This document shows positions 1-7,898 of a stretch of 64,000 bases of DNA, piece after piece. Position 1 is the first letter of the stretch. Each line of letters starts with the position of its first letter. The stretch is from Desulfuromonas sp. KJ2020 (GTDB taxonomy: Bacteria; Desulfobacterota; Desulfuromonadia; Desulfuromonadales; SZUA-540), in the NCBI RefSeq assembly GCF_024197615.1, contig NZ_JAKUKE010000003.1, forward strand, positions 974,327 to 1,038,326, read 5' to 3'. Made by a program: the position numbers and the translations under genes. The notes beneath the pieces were generated by a model. It saw only the letters and a list, made by a program, of their open reading frames with translations, was not told the origin of the DNA and did no database searches.

Positions 1-861
1 CCCGCCAACAGATTGTTCCTGCAATCCTTGACGCATAGAATGAAGGGTTTCTTCCACCAGATAGTTAAACAATTTCGGTTTGGACTCACGGGGATAGATA
101 ACACGCGGTTTACCTTCGATCTCGGCCAATTCAGCGGCCAGATCGATGGCGTCCTGCATATTGCCGAGCCTATCCACCAGACCCGCTTCGAGAGCCTGCC
201 TCCCGGTATAAATTCTTCCATCGGCCAGAGTTTTCGCTTTATCAAGGGGAAGGTCTCGCCCTTGGGCCACGGCGGAAACGAATTGGGAGTGTACATCATC
301 AATAAGAGACTGCAGGATCTGCCGATCATCAGGGGTCATGGGGCGGACAGGGGAACCGATATCCTTATGTTCACCACTTTTTACGACCTGACTTTTAAGA
401 CCGATTTTCTGAAGAAGTTCCTGAAAATTGGTGAATTCCATAATGACACCAATACTGCCGGTGATGGTGCCGGGGTTGGCGACGATCTGGTGTGCCGGGA
501 TGGCTATATAGTAGCCCCCTGAGGCAGCGACAGACCCCATGGACACAACAACGGGTTTTACCTGGGCAAGTTTCTGAACTTCTGTATAGATTTCCTGGGA
601 CGGTCCTACCCCGCCGCCGGGAGAATCAACACGCAATACCACAGCTTTCATGCTGCTGTCATCGCGAAGGTGCGTCAGTCGTTGAATAACGTCCTCAGAC
701 GTCATGATCGCCCCCTTGACTTCAACCACACCGATCTTTTCGCCGATGGGGAGGGAAGTCGAAGTTCCCGTCATGCTGGATATAAGACCTACAATGATAA
801 GAAAAAAAAGAAAGATGGCTCCAAGGACAATCAGGGCCATCAAAAATGGTCTTTTTTTCAT
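1..861 (-). CDS. sppA: Signal peptide peptidase SppA, short form (3' end cut by window edge)
   Basis: Membrane-anchored serine protease of the S49 family that digests cleaved signal peptides at the cytoplasmic membrane. The reading frame starts with ATG at 861 and runs off the left edge, so the C-terminus is missing. The N-terminus MKKRPFLMAL begins a single hydrophobic anchor (about residues 5-28). The Ser-Lys dyad of the short Bacillus-type enzyme is visible: Ser114 in VAASGGYYIA and Lys166 in SGEHKDIGS, 52 residues apart as in B. subtilis SppA. It lies downstream of rpsA in the same direction, separated by 71 bases holding a strong hairpin, so it may be expressed by read-through of the aromatic/rpsA operon. 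Family assignment is secure; the physiological substrate is not shown by the sequence. Confidence 0.95.
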   Translation of the reverse strand, partial: MKKRPFLMALIVLGAIFLFFLIIVGLISSMTGTSTSLPIGEKIGVVEVKGAIMTSEDVIQRLTHLRDDSSMKAVVLRVDSPGGGVGPSQEIYTEVQKLAQVKPVVVSMGSVAASGGYYIAIPAHQIVANPGTITGSIGVIMEFTNFQELLQKIGLKSQVVKSGEHKDIGSPVRPMTPDDRQILQSLIDDVHSQFVSAVAQGRDLPLDKAKTLADGRIYTGRQALEAGLVDRLGNMQDAIDLAAELAEIEGKPRVIYPRESKPKLFNYLVEETLHSMRQGLQEQSVGG

Positions 862-880
862 GCAAATCGCCTGAGATGGA

Positions 881-910
881 GGAGCCCCCGCCTTGACAAG
901 CGGGGGCTCC
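881..910 (-). terminator. Strong GC hairpin between rpsA and sppA
   Basis: Arms GGAGCCCCCGC (881-891) and GCGGGGGCTCC (900-910) pair perfectly over 11 bp around an 8-base loop. On the minus strand it follows the rpsA stop (933) by about 20 bases. No run of U follows it in that direction, so it may be a partial terminator, an mRNA-stabilising 3' structure or a processing site rather than a classical intrinsic terminator. It would reduce sppA expression relative to rpsA. Confidence 0.6.
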
Positions 911-932
911 GGATGGTCATCGTCAGAAAGAA

Positions 933-2669
933 TCAGTCTTCAGACTTGTCTTCGCCGGCCTTGTTCAAGGCACCCTGCAGCAAATCCCCGAAGTTGGAGG
1001 TTGCACTCTTTTGGGCGCCAAGGAAAGCATCGACCTCGGCTTTTTCTTTCTGGGTAGCCAGATGTTTGATTGAGAGGGCGATTTTGCGATCAGCCGTGTC
1101 GACGTTGAGCACAACGGCCTCGATTTCATCCCCGACGTTGGCAAAGCTTTTCGGAGAATCGATCTTCTCTTTGCTGATTTCCGAGACATGGATCAGGCCT
1201 TCGATGCCCTCCTCCACTTCGACGAAGATGCCAAAATCGGTTACGGAGGTTACCTTGCCACGGATGATGGTACCGGGTGCGTAGCGGGTAGGGATGGTTT
1301 CCCAGGGATCCATGGCCAGCTGTTTGATACCGAGAGAGAATCGCTCGTTTTCGCGATCGATATTGAGAACGACCGCTTTAACGATGTCACCCTTTTTGTA
1401 GATTTCAGAAGGATGCTTGATCCGCTTGGTCCAGGAAAGATCAGAGATATGCACCAGGCCGTCAATCCCTTCGTCAACACCAACGAAGATACCGAAATCG
1501 GTGATGTTCTTGACCTGCCCTTCGATGACGGTACCGGCGGGGAATTTCTCGCCAATCACATCCCAGGGGTTGGGCTCGACCTGTTTGAGACCGAGGGAAA
1601 TGCGACGGTTGGGGATATCAAGGGCCAACACGACGGACTCGACTTCGTCGCCAATGCTGAGGACCTTGTTGGGATGCTTGATGCGCTTGGTCCAGCTCAT
1701 CTCGGAGACATGGATCAGACCTTCAACCCCTTCATCCAGTTCCACAAAGGCGCCATAATCGGTAAGGCTGACAACCTTGCCGGTGACACGCATCCCCACG
1801 GGGTATTTAGACTCGACTTCCAGCCAGGGATCAGGCGTGATTTGCTTGAGACCCAGAGAGACCCGCTCTTTTTCGCGGTCAAACTTGAGAACCTTGACTT
1901 TGATTTTATCACCGACAGACAGAATGTCGGAGGGATGGCTGACCCGGCCCCAGGACATGTCGGTGATGTGCAGCAGACCGTCGATGCCACCGAGGTCGAT
2001 AAAGGCACCGTAATCGGTAAGATTCTTGACGATACCTTCGAACACCTGACCCTCTTCCAGCTTTTCGAGAGTATCGGCGCGCAGGTTTTCCCGCTGATCT
2101 TCCAACAAAACGCGACGGGAAAGGACGATGTTACCACGACGCTTGTTGAGTTTGATGATTTTGAATTTGTAGGTTTCGCCGATCATCTTGTCCAGGTTGC
2201 GCACGGGACGGAGATCGACCTGCGAACCAGGCAGGAAGGCGATCACACCGATGTCGACAGAAAGCCCGCCCTTGATACGAGAAACAATGCGTCCCTCAAC
2301 ATCGGCTCCCTCTTCCAGGGTATTCCATATTTTCATCCGATCGGCTTTTTCTTTCGACAGGCTGATCAGACCGTTTTCGTTTTCTGTACGCTCGATCAAA
2401 ACATCAAACTGGTCGCCGACTTTAAGGTCAGTCTTCACCTGACCGTTGTCATCAAGGAATTCGGCGATCGGAATAAGTCCTTCCGACTTACCGCCAACAT
2501 CAACAACCACCGAATCAGGATTGACCTGAACGATGGTGCCGGTGACCACGTTCCCAGCCTTCAATTCCTTCAGGCTGTTCTCAAAAAGAGCTTCGAAGCT
2601 TTCTTCCATGCTCCCAAACTCGTCTTCGTTCTCCATCAGTTCGTTTACGTTTTCGTTGTTTTCCACCAT
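933..2669 (-). CDS. rpsA: 30S ribosomal protein S1
   Basis: Ribosomal protein S1 captures mRNA on the 30S subunit. The 578-residue product has six tandem S1 (OB-fold) repeats, recognisable by recurrent units such as LTDYGAFVEL...GLIHVSEMSW and NITDFGIFVGV...GLVHISDLSW, after an acidic N-terminus rich in Glu and Asn. The C-terminus is short and charged. The start is set at ATG 2669 (MVENNENVN), which has an AGGGGG ribosome-binding site 12 bases upstream; the longer frame to 2702 has no such site. It follows ispH by about 100 bases on the same strand. The ispH-rpsA pairing is common and is a gene fusion in some Clostridia. The plus strand carries a long open antisense frame through this gene that I treat as a shadow. 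Confidence 0.97.
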   Translation of the reverse strand: MVENNENVNELMENEDEFGSMEESFEALFENSLKELKAGNVVTGTIVQVNPDSVVVDVGGKSEGLIPIAEFLDDNGQVKTDLKVGDQFDVLIERTENENGLISLSKEKADRMKIWNTLEEGADVEGRIVSRIKGGLSVDIGVIAFLPGSQVDLRPVRNLDKMIGETYKFKIIKLNKRRGNIVLSRRVLLEDQRENLRADTLEKLEEGQVFEGIVKNLTDYGAFIDLGGIDGLLHITDMSWGRVSHPSDILSVGDKIKVKVLKFDREKERVSLGLKQITPDPWLEVESKYPVGMRVTGKVVSLTDYGAFVELDEGVEGLIHVSEMSWTKRIKHPNKVLSIGDEVESVVLALDIPNRRISLGLKQVEPNPWDVIGEKFPAGTVIEGQVKNITDFGIFVGVDEGIDGLVHISDLSWTKRIKHPSEIYKKGDIVKAVVLNIDRENERFSLGIKQLAMDPWETIPTRYAPGTIIRGKVTSVTDFGIFVEVEEGIEGLIHVSEISKEKIDSPKSFANVGDEIEAVVLNVDTADRKIALSIKHLATQKEKAEVDAFLGAQKSATSNFGDLLQGALNKAGEDKSED

Positions 2670-2771
2670 TAAAGTGTTACCCCCTAGCGAATTTCCTGTC
2701 ATTTTTCAGACAGTATGGCCCAAGCCATGACGTCGGAACTTAGCACAAAGTCTTTAAAAAAACAAATCATT

Positions 2772-3611
2772 TTATTTTTTCAACCCGGAAACCCTATCCA
2801 CCACTTCATCGATGATCCACTGGGGTGTTGAGGCACCGGCAGTGATCCCTACGGTTTGAACGCCATCAAACCAGGCAGAATCGATTTCGATAGCCGTTTC
2901 GACATGATAGGTTCGGGGCTGGATCTCTGAACAGAGTTGGGCAAGGCGGTTGGTATTGGCGCTATTGAACCCACCGATGACCAACATCAGGTCGACCTGT
3001 CGAGCAATATCCCGAGCCTCCCCCTGACGGACGGAGGTAGCATCGCAGATCGTATTAAAAACGCGAAGTTCCTTGCTTTTTCGCAAACAGACGTCGACAA
3101 CCTGGCGCAGATTCTCGAACGGCTGGGTCGTCTGGGCGACCACGCCTATCTTCTTGCTGCGAGGTATCCCTTCAGCCTTCGCCTGATCAGGGACGACGTA
3201 AACATCAACGCCTGCGGCATAAGAAACAATACCCTGTACCTCAGGATGCTCCTCTTCACCAACCAAAACAACCACATACCCCTCGGAGCTGAGCAGGGCA
3301 GCGTGATCCTGAGCTATTTTGACAAAAGGACAGGTCGCATCCACGACCTCCAACCCCTTGGTGGCAAGGTCGGCCATTTCATCGGCCGTGATGCCGTGGG
3401 AACGGACAATGACAGCTCCCTCGTGGATATCCTCCACACGCCCCACCACACTGACCCCCTTTTCTTCCAGTTTTTCAACCAGTTGCGGGGAATGAATAAT
3501 GGGGCCTAAAGAACAGATGCGTTCGTGGGAGTCAGCAGAATCAAAGGCCATACTGGTGGCTCTTTTGACCCCGAAGCAGAACCCGGCGCTCTTTGCCAGA
3601 ATGATTTTCAT
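2772..3611 (-). CDS. ispH: 4-hydroxy-3-methylbut-2-enyl diphosphate reductase (LytB/IspH)
   Basis: Last enzyme of the MEP isoprenoid pathway; it reduces HMBPP to IPP and DMAPP using an oxygen-sensitive iron-sulfur cluster. Three cluster cysteines are visible at the expected spacing: Cys12 (AGFCFGV), Cys94 (DATCPFV) and Cys189 (NTICDATSVRQ). Substrate-binding His40 (PIIHSPQ), His72 (RSHG) and His122/Glu124 (EEEHPEVQG) and the GGFNSANT motif are also present. Its 279 residues are slightly shorter than E. coli IspH (316) and typical of compact homologues. ATG 3611 has AGGAGG 12 bases upstream. It sits 17 bases after cmk in the aromatic/rpsA operon. Confidence 0.97.
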   Translation of the reverse strand: MKIILAKSAGFCFGVKRATSMAFDSADSHERICSLGPIIHSPQLVEKLEEKGVSVVGRVEDIHEGAVIVRSHGITADEMADLATKGLEVVDATCPFVKIAQDHAALLSSEGYVVVLVGEEEHPEVQGIVSYAAGVDVYVVPDQAKAEGIPRSKKIGVVAQTTQPFENLRQVVDVCLRKSKELRVFNTICDATSVRQGEARDIARQVDLMLVIGGFNSANTNRLAQLCSEIQPRTYHVETAIEIDSAWFDGVQTVGITAGASTPQWIIDEVVDRVSGLKK

Positions 3612-3628
3612 CCGTAGACTGAAGCCTC

Positions 3629-4309
3629 CTATGCTGTCGCCTGCCGTTGTCGCACGACCCGAAGCATTTCACCCAACACCTCATCGATGGTCATCCGGGT
3701 CGTGTCGATAGCAATGGCGTCAGCGGCCTGCAGAAGAGGTGCTTCGGCACGGGCACTGTCATCGGCATCGCGTTTTTCCACTTCGGCGATGGTCTGCTGG
3801 AGATCCACCTCAAGCCCTTTGGCCTTAAGCTCTTCATAGCGGCGTCTGCCTCGCTCCGCCGAAGTGGCCACGAGGAAAAACTTGACCTCTGCATCAGGAA
3901 AAACCACGGTGCCGATGTCACGCCCCTCCAGCACCACCCCGCCCTTCTCGCCCATACGGCGCTGCAGATCAACCAGAGTGCGTCGCACAGCGGGCCAAGC
4001 AGCGATGCGGGAAGTAAGGAGGCTGATTTCAGGCGTTCGAATATCGGCGGTGACATCCTGCCCGTTGAGAAGAACCTTTTCCTGCGCCCCCTCTCGGGAG
4101 AATTCGATCAGGACCTGCGGACACAGTCGAGCCAAACCCTCTTCATCCGCGGGGTCGATTCCTTTTTTTTTGGAAAACAGGGCAAAGGCCCGATACATGG
4201 CGCCGGTATCGATATTGATATATCCCAAGTCTTCGGCCAGGCGTTTACTGAGCGTACTCTTGCCGGCACCCGAGGGTCCATCTATGGCTACGATCAATCC
4301 TTTTTTCAC
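3629..4309 (-). CDS. cmk: Cytidylate kinase
   Basis: Phosphorylates CMP/dCMP to the diphosphates in pyrimidine salvage. The P-loop GPSGAGKS is at residues 11-18, and VLEGRDIGTVVFPDA is the conserved nucleotide-binding segment of bacterial CMP kinases. The start is placed at GTG 4309 (VKKGLIVAIDG), with GGAG nine bases upstream, giving 226 residues, the normal length. The frame stays open to a GTG at 4435, but using it would add 42 unconserved residues and overlap aroA by 58 bases. It lies between aroA and ispH in one operon, a common arrangement (aroA-cmk-rpsA) in proteobacteria. Confidence 0.95.
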   Translation of the reverse strand: MKKGLIVAIDGPSGAGKSTLSKRLAEDLGYINIDTGAMYRAFALFSKKKGIDPADEEGLARLCPQVLIEFSREGAQEKVLLNGQDVTADIRTPEISLLTSRIAAWPAVRRTLVDLQRRMGEKGGVVLEGRDIGTVVFPDAEVKFFLVATSAERGRRRYEELKAKGLEVDLQQTIAEVEKRDADDSARAEAPLLQAADAIAIDTTRMTIDEVLGEMLRVVRQRQATA

Positions 4310-4377
4310 GTAAAAAAGCTCCACATACGCACAAACAGGCGTGCTAATTAAAAACGACTTGCGAACTCTACTTTCCT

Positions 4378-5670
4378 CTAATGCCGAATACTCTCCAGTA
4401 ATTCCCAAAAATTCGGAAAGGATGTCGCTGTACACTGTACATCGTCAATCGTTACGGGGCCGGCGGCGACCAGCGCCGCAACAGCCATGCTCATGGCAAT
4501 GCGGTGATCGCCGTGGGAGGTGACGCGCCCGCCCTGCAGCGGCTGCCCACCGATAATCACCATGCCGTCCTCGCGGGGTTCGACAGAAGCACCCAGCCTG
4601 GTGAGTTCCGAGGTCATCGCCGCTATACGATCCGTCTCCTTGACACGCAGTTCCCGAGCGTCGCGAATAACCGTCTGCCCCTGGGCAAAACAGGCGGCGA
4701 CACTGACAACAGGAAATTCATCGATGGCCCGCGGCACCAGTTCTCCACCAATGTCGATACCCTGCAGGTCGCTGCTCCTGACGTGTATGTCAGCGACCGG
4801 TTCGCCCGAATGCTCACGGGGGTCGAGGACACGCAGATCGCCGCCCATGGCTTGCAGGATATCGATAATACCGCTGCGAGTTGGGTTGATACCGACATTG
4901 CGGATCAAGACATCGGAACCGGGGGTAACCAGGGCCGCGACCATAAAAAAGGCGGCCGAGGAAATGTCACCAGGGACGTGAACCTCCCGCCCCTTGAGGG
5001 CAGGCCGGGGGAAAATGCGCACACCGCCGGCAAATGGCTCGACTTTGGCCCCGAAATAGGAAAGCATGCGCTCGCTGTGGTCCCGGGACAGATGCGGCTC
5101 TTTCACAGTGGTAGGACCCTCGGCGTAAAGACCAGCCAAAAGCAGGGCGGACTTGACCTGGGCACTGGCAATAGGAGAATCATAATCGAGCCCTGCCAGC
5201 TCCCCCCCCTGTAGAGCCAAAGGAGCCAGCTGTCCCCCCTGACGGCCCCAGATGCGTGCACCCATGCGGGAAAGGGGCTCAACCACCCGGCGCATGGGCC
5301 TTTTGCGCAAATAACGATCCCCCGTGAGGACACTGAAAAACTGCTGCCCGGCGAGCAGGCCGGTCATCAGTCGGATAGTCGTCCCCGAATTGCCGCAGTC
5401 GATCACATCGGCCGGCTCTTGCAGGCCATCCAGTCCCCGCCCGTGGATTTTGAGAACGTCACCCGGCAGGTTCTCAATCTCAACCCCCATGGACCGAAAA
5501 GCATTGAGGGTAGCGTGATTATCTTCCCCGTGCAAAAAACCATGGACCACCGTAATCCCCTCGGCCAAAGAGCCTAACATGATAGAGCGATGAGAAATGG
5601 ATTTATCGCCGGGGACCGTAATCTCCCCCTTCAGGCCGGCAGCCGGGCTCACTGTTTTGGATTGCGACAT
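4378..5670 (-). CDS. aroA: 3-phosphoshikimate 1-carboxyvinyltransferase (EPSP synthase)
   Basis: Sixth step of the shikimate pathway: joins phosphoenolpyruvate and shikimate-3-phosphate to give EPSP. Visible motifs are the substrate-binding GDKSISHR near residue 21, CGNSGTTIRLMTG, KRPMRRVVEPLSRMGA and the C-terminal ARELRVKETDRIAAM. The KRPM...RMG form is that of the Bacillus/CP4 branch (class II-like) rather than the E. coli form. The Gly in NSGT is retained, whereas the tolerant CP4 enzyme carries Ala there, so glyphosate tolerance cannot be claimed. ATG 5670 has GAGGGAG seven bases upstream. At 430 residues it is full length. It is cotranscribed with tyrA and pheA upstream and cmk downstream. 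Confidence 0.97.
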   Translation of the reverse strand: MSQSKTVSPAAGLKGEITVPGDKSISHRSIMLGSLAEGITVVHGFLHGEDNHATLNAFRSMGVEIENLPGDVLKIHGRGLDGLQEPADVIDCGNSGTTIRLMTGLLAGQQFFSVLTGDRYLRKRPMRRVVEPLSRMGARIWGRQGGQLAPLALQGGELAGLDYDSPIASAQVKSALLLAGLYAEGPTTVKEPHLSRDHSERMLSYFGAKVEPFAGGVRIFPRPALKGREVHVPGDISSAAFFMVAALVTPGSDVLIRNVGINPTRSGIIDILQAMGGDLRVLDPREHSGEPVADIHVRSSDLQGIDIGGELVPRAIDEFPVVSVAACFAQGQTVIRDARELRVKETDRIAAMTSELTRLGASVEPREDGMVIIGGQPLQGGRVTSHGDHRIAMSMAVAALVAAGPVTIDDVQCTATSFPNFWELLESIRH

Positions 5671-5716
5671 ATGAAAACTCCCTCAAGCAAAAGGATGGCG
5701 TCGATTCATGGGAAAA

Positions 5717-6589
5717 TTAGAGAATGGCGTCCCGGCTCTTTTTGGAGCGCATAAAAAACTCGAAAAGCTTCTCGCCGTCGCCATCCCGGACATCCTTTTT
5801 CAATTCGGCAAAACACGCCTCGAAATTCTCCATCATTTCAACCAGGGCTTCCCTGTTGGTCATGGCGATGTCACGCCACATGGTGGGGTCCGAAGAGGCG
5901 ATGCGCGTGAAGTCCCGAAAGCCGCCGGCGGAGTAGTCCAGGATATTCTCCGGATAGCGGTCATAAGAACCGACCGAGTTGACCAGCGAATAGGCCACCA
6001 TATGGGGGAGATGGCTGATGGCGGCCAGAATCCGGTCATGCTTTTCGACATCCATAAGCACGACCTCGCTGCCGGCCTTTTCCCAAACCCTTTTCACCAG
6101 ATCCAAAGCGGCCGAGTTGGTGGCTTCTGTCGGGGTAAGGATGCAGCGTTTGCCCTGGTACAGCGTCGCAAAGGCCGCCTCGGCGCCGCTCTTCTCGGTG
6201 CCGGCAATCGGATGCCCCGGCACGAAATGGACGCCGGCGGGCATCAGCGGCTCAATGGCCCGGACCACCTCGGCCTTGACGCTGCCGCCGTCGGTCAGCA
6301 CCGCCCCAGGCTTCATGGACGGGGCGATGACGGCCGCCACGGATTCCAGGGAGCGGACAGGGGTGGCCAGAAAAACCAGATCGGCGTCAGCGACGCCGGT
6401 GCGGGGATCCTGCTCGATGCGGTCCACTATACCCAGGTCGATTGCTTTTTCCAGATTGGCGAGCCCTCGCCCGATGCCGATAACCTCTCCAACAGCCTTG
6501 GCCGCCTTCAGGGCCAGAGCCAGAGAGCCGCCGATGAGCCCAACGCCGACCACGGCCAACTTGGGAATAAAAACCGGATTATCTTTCAT
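5717..6589 (-). CDS. tyrA: Prephenate dehydrogenase (TyrA)
   Basis: NAD(P)-dependent oxidative decarboxylation of prephenate (or arogenate) toward tyrosine. An N-terminal Rossmann fold has AVVGVGLIGGS near residue 12. The catalytic region HFVPGHPIAGTEKSG and the helical domain ISHLPHMVAYSL carry the conserved histidines. The start is ATG 6589 (MKDNPVFIPK), giving 290 residues; the longer frame overlaps pheA by 65 bases and adds no conserved sequence. It has no fused chorismate mutase, which sits instead on pheA just upstream (22 bases). Whether it prefers prephenate or arogenate, or NAD or NADP, cannot be judged from the sequence. Confidence 0.94.
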   Translation of the reverse strand: MKDNPVFIPKLAVVGVGLIGGSLALALKAAKAVGEVIGIGRGLANLEKAIDLGIVDRIEQDPRTGVADADLVFLATPVRSLESVAAVIAPSMKPGAVLTDGGSVKAEVVRAIEPLMPAGVHFVPGHPIAGTEKSGAEAAFATLYQGKRCILTPTEATNSAALDLVKRVWEKAGSEVVLMDVEKHDRILAAISHLPHMVAYSLVNSVGSYDRYPENILDYSAGGFRDFTRIASSDPTMWRDIAMTNREALVEMMENFEACFAELKKDVRDGDGEKLFEFFMRSKKSRDAIL

Positions 6590-6611
6590 TGCAAAAAAAC
6601 ATCCTTCACGC

Positions 6612-7691
6612 TTAACGGATTCTCGGGTAGGAGCCAAGAACCTTGAGGAATTGGCAGTACTGGCGCAAATCTTCAACGGCCTCCCTCACCCGGTCATCCT
6701 CCAGGTGCCCTTCAATGTCGAGGAAAAAGATATATTCCCAGGCTTTTTTCTTCAGAGGTCGGCTTTCGATTTTGGAAAGGTTGATTTTGCGTGTGCTGAA
6801 AGGTTCAAGCATCCGATATAAAATACCAGGCTCGTCCTTGACACTGAACATGATGGAGGTTTTGTCCTGGCCGCTGCGCGCCGGCCTTTTCCGGCCGATG
6901 ACCAGAAAGCGCGTGTAATTGTTAGGGTTGTCCTCGATCTTCTTTTTGGTTACACGCAGCCCGTACAGGGAAGCAGCCATTTCACTGGCGATGGCGGCGG
7001 CGGAATCATCTTCAGCCACCATCTGGGCCGCCAAAGCGGTGCTGCCAACATCAACCAGAGGGATATCAGGCAGATTGTCTTCCAACCATTTGCGGCACTG
7101 GGCCAGGGCCTGGGGGTGTGAAACCACCTTCCTGACGCGCTCAAGGTCACCCGAGAGGGAGAGCAGGTCGTGAGATATCTCCAGCAGGATTTCCGCGTTA
7201 ATCTGCAGATCCGAATCCATGAACATGTCAAGGGTGTGAGAGACGACACCCTCCGTCGAATTCTCCACAGGGACAACGCCATAGTGGCACCGGCTGCGCA
7301 ACACCTCATCAAAGACCGCCGGAATACTCTTTTGCGGCACGAGCTGAGCGGAAAGGCCGAACTGCTGGAGGGCGGCGGCATGGGTAAAGGTCGCCTGCGG
7401 GCCTAAAAAAGCCACTCTCATCGGATGCTCAAGGGCCAATGAGGCCGAAATAATCTCCCGGAAAACCCGGCGGATGGCCTCAGAGGGGAAAGGTCCGGGG
7501 TTTTGGGCGGTCAAGCGCTGATAGATGGCCATCTCACGGCTGGGAACGTAAAATTCCTGCCTGTCACCCTCTTTAGTCTTGCCGACTTCGATGACGACTT
7601 TGGCCCTCTCATTCAGCAGAGCCAGAATGTCGTCATCGATGGCATCGATGCGATGACGCAAATCGTCGAGCCTGCCTTTTTCCTTTCCCAT
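6612..7691 (-). CDS. pheA: Bifunctional chorismate mutase/prephenate dehydratase (P-protein)
   Basis: Converts chorismate to prephenate and then to phenylpyruvate for phenylalanine synthesis. Residues 1-90 form an AroQ chorismate mutase (RIDAIDDDILALLNERAKV). Residues about 95-270 are prephenate dehydratase (VAFLGPQATFTHAA, VPVENSTEGVV, NYTRFLVIG). The C-terminal ACT domain (about 283-359, with KIESRPLKKK) is the expected site of phenylalanine feedback inhibition. Start ATG 7691 has an AGGGGG ribosome-binding site. It is the first gene of the minus-strand operon that continues through tyrA, aroA, cmk, ispH, rpsA and sppA. I saw no leader peptide or T-box in the 200 bases upstream. Confidence 0.96.
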   Translation of the reverse strand: MGKEKGRLDDLRHRIDAIDDDILALLNERAKVVIEVGKTKEGDRQEFYVPSREMAIYQRLTAQNPGPFPSEAIRRVFREIISASLALEHPMRVAFLGPQATFTHAAALQQFGLSAQLVPQKSIPAVFDEVLRSRCHYGVVPVENSTEGVVSHTLDMFMDSDLQINAEILLEISHDLLSLSGDLERVRKVVSHPQALAQCRKWLEDNLPDIPLVDVGSTALAAQMVAEDDSAAAIASEMAASLYGLRVTKKKIEDNPNNYTRFLVIGRKRPARSGQDKTSIMFSVKDEPGILYRMLEPFSTRKINLSKIESRPLKKKAWEYIFFLDIEGHLEDDRVREAVEDLRQYCQFLKVLGSYPRIR

Positions 7692-7728
7692 ATCGCCCCC
7701 TGCACCTGGAAGATAAACCGAAGCCGAA

Positions 7729-7757
7729 AATCTAGAACATCAAACCGAAAAATGCAA
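7729..7757 (-). promoter_or_regulatory. Possible sigma-70 promoter for the pheA operon
   Basis: On the minus strand TTGCAT (7752-7757) and TAGATT (7729-7734) are separated by 17 bases, about 40 bases before the pheA start. Both hexamers deviate from consensus, so this is a weak match found by eye. The rest of 7692-7898 shows no gene. Confidence 0.3.
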
Positions 7758-7898
7758 TAAAAACCAGGACAATATATGGAAACGGCACGTTACACGGCAA
7801 GGTCAGCAGAACCCGCCCTCACTCCCTTTCCCCTTGACCCTGCCCTATCGTCAAAGATAAACTGAGCCCCTTTTTTAATCACCCCGAAGGAGTCACTC

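Noticed and set aside
1188..2672. 494-codon open frame on the plus strand opposite rpsA
   Set aside because: It is an antisense shadow of the S1 repeats; no homology is visible and no ribosome-binding site or promoter supports it.
4310..4435. Upstream GTG extension of cmk
   Set aside because: Would overlap aroA by 58 bases and add unconserved residues; the GTG at 4309 has a proper ribosome-binding site and gives normal length.
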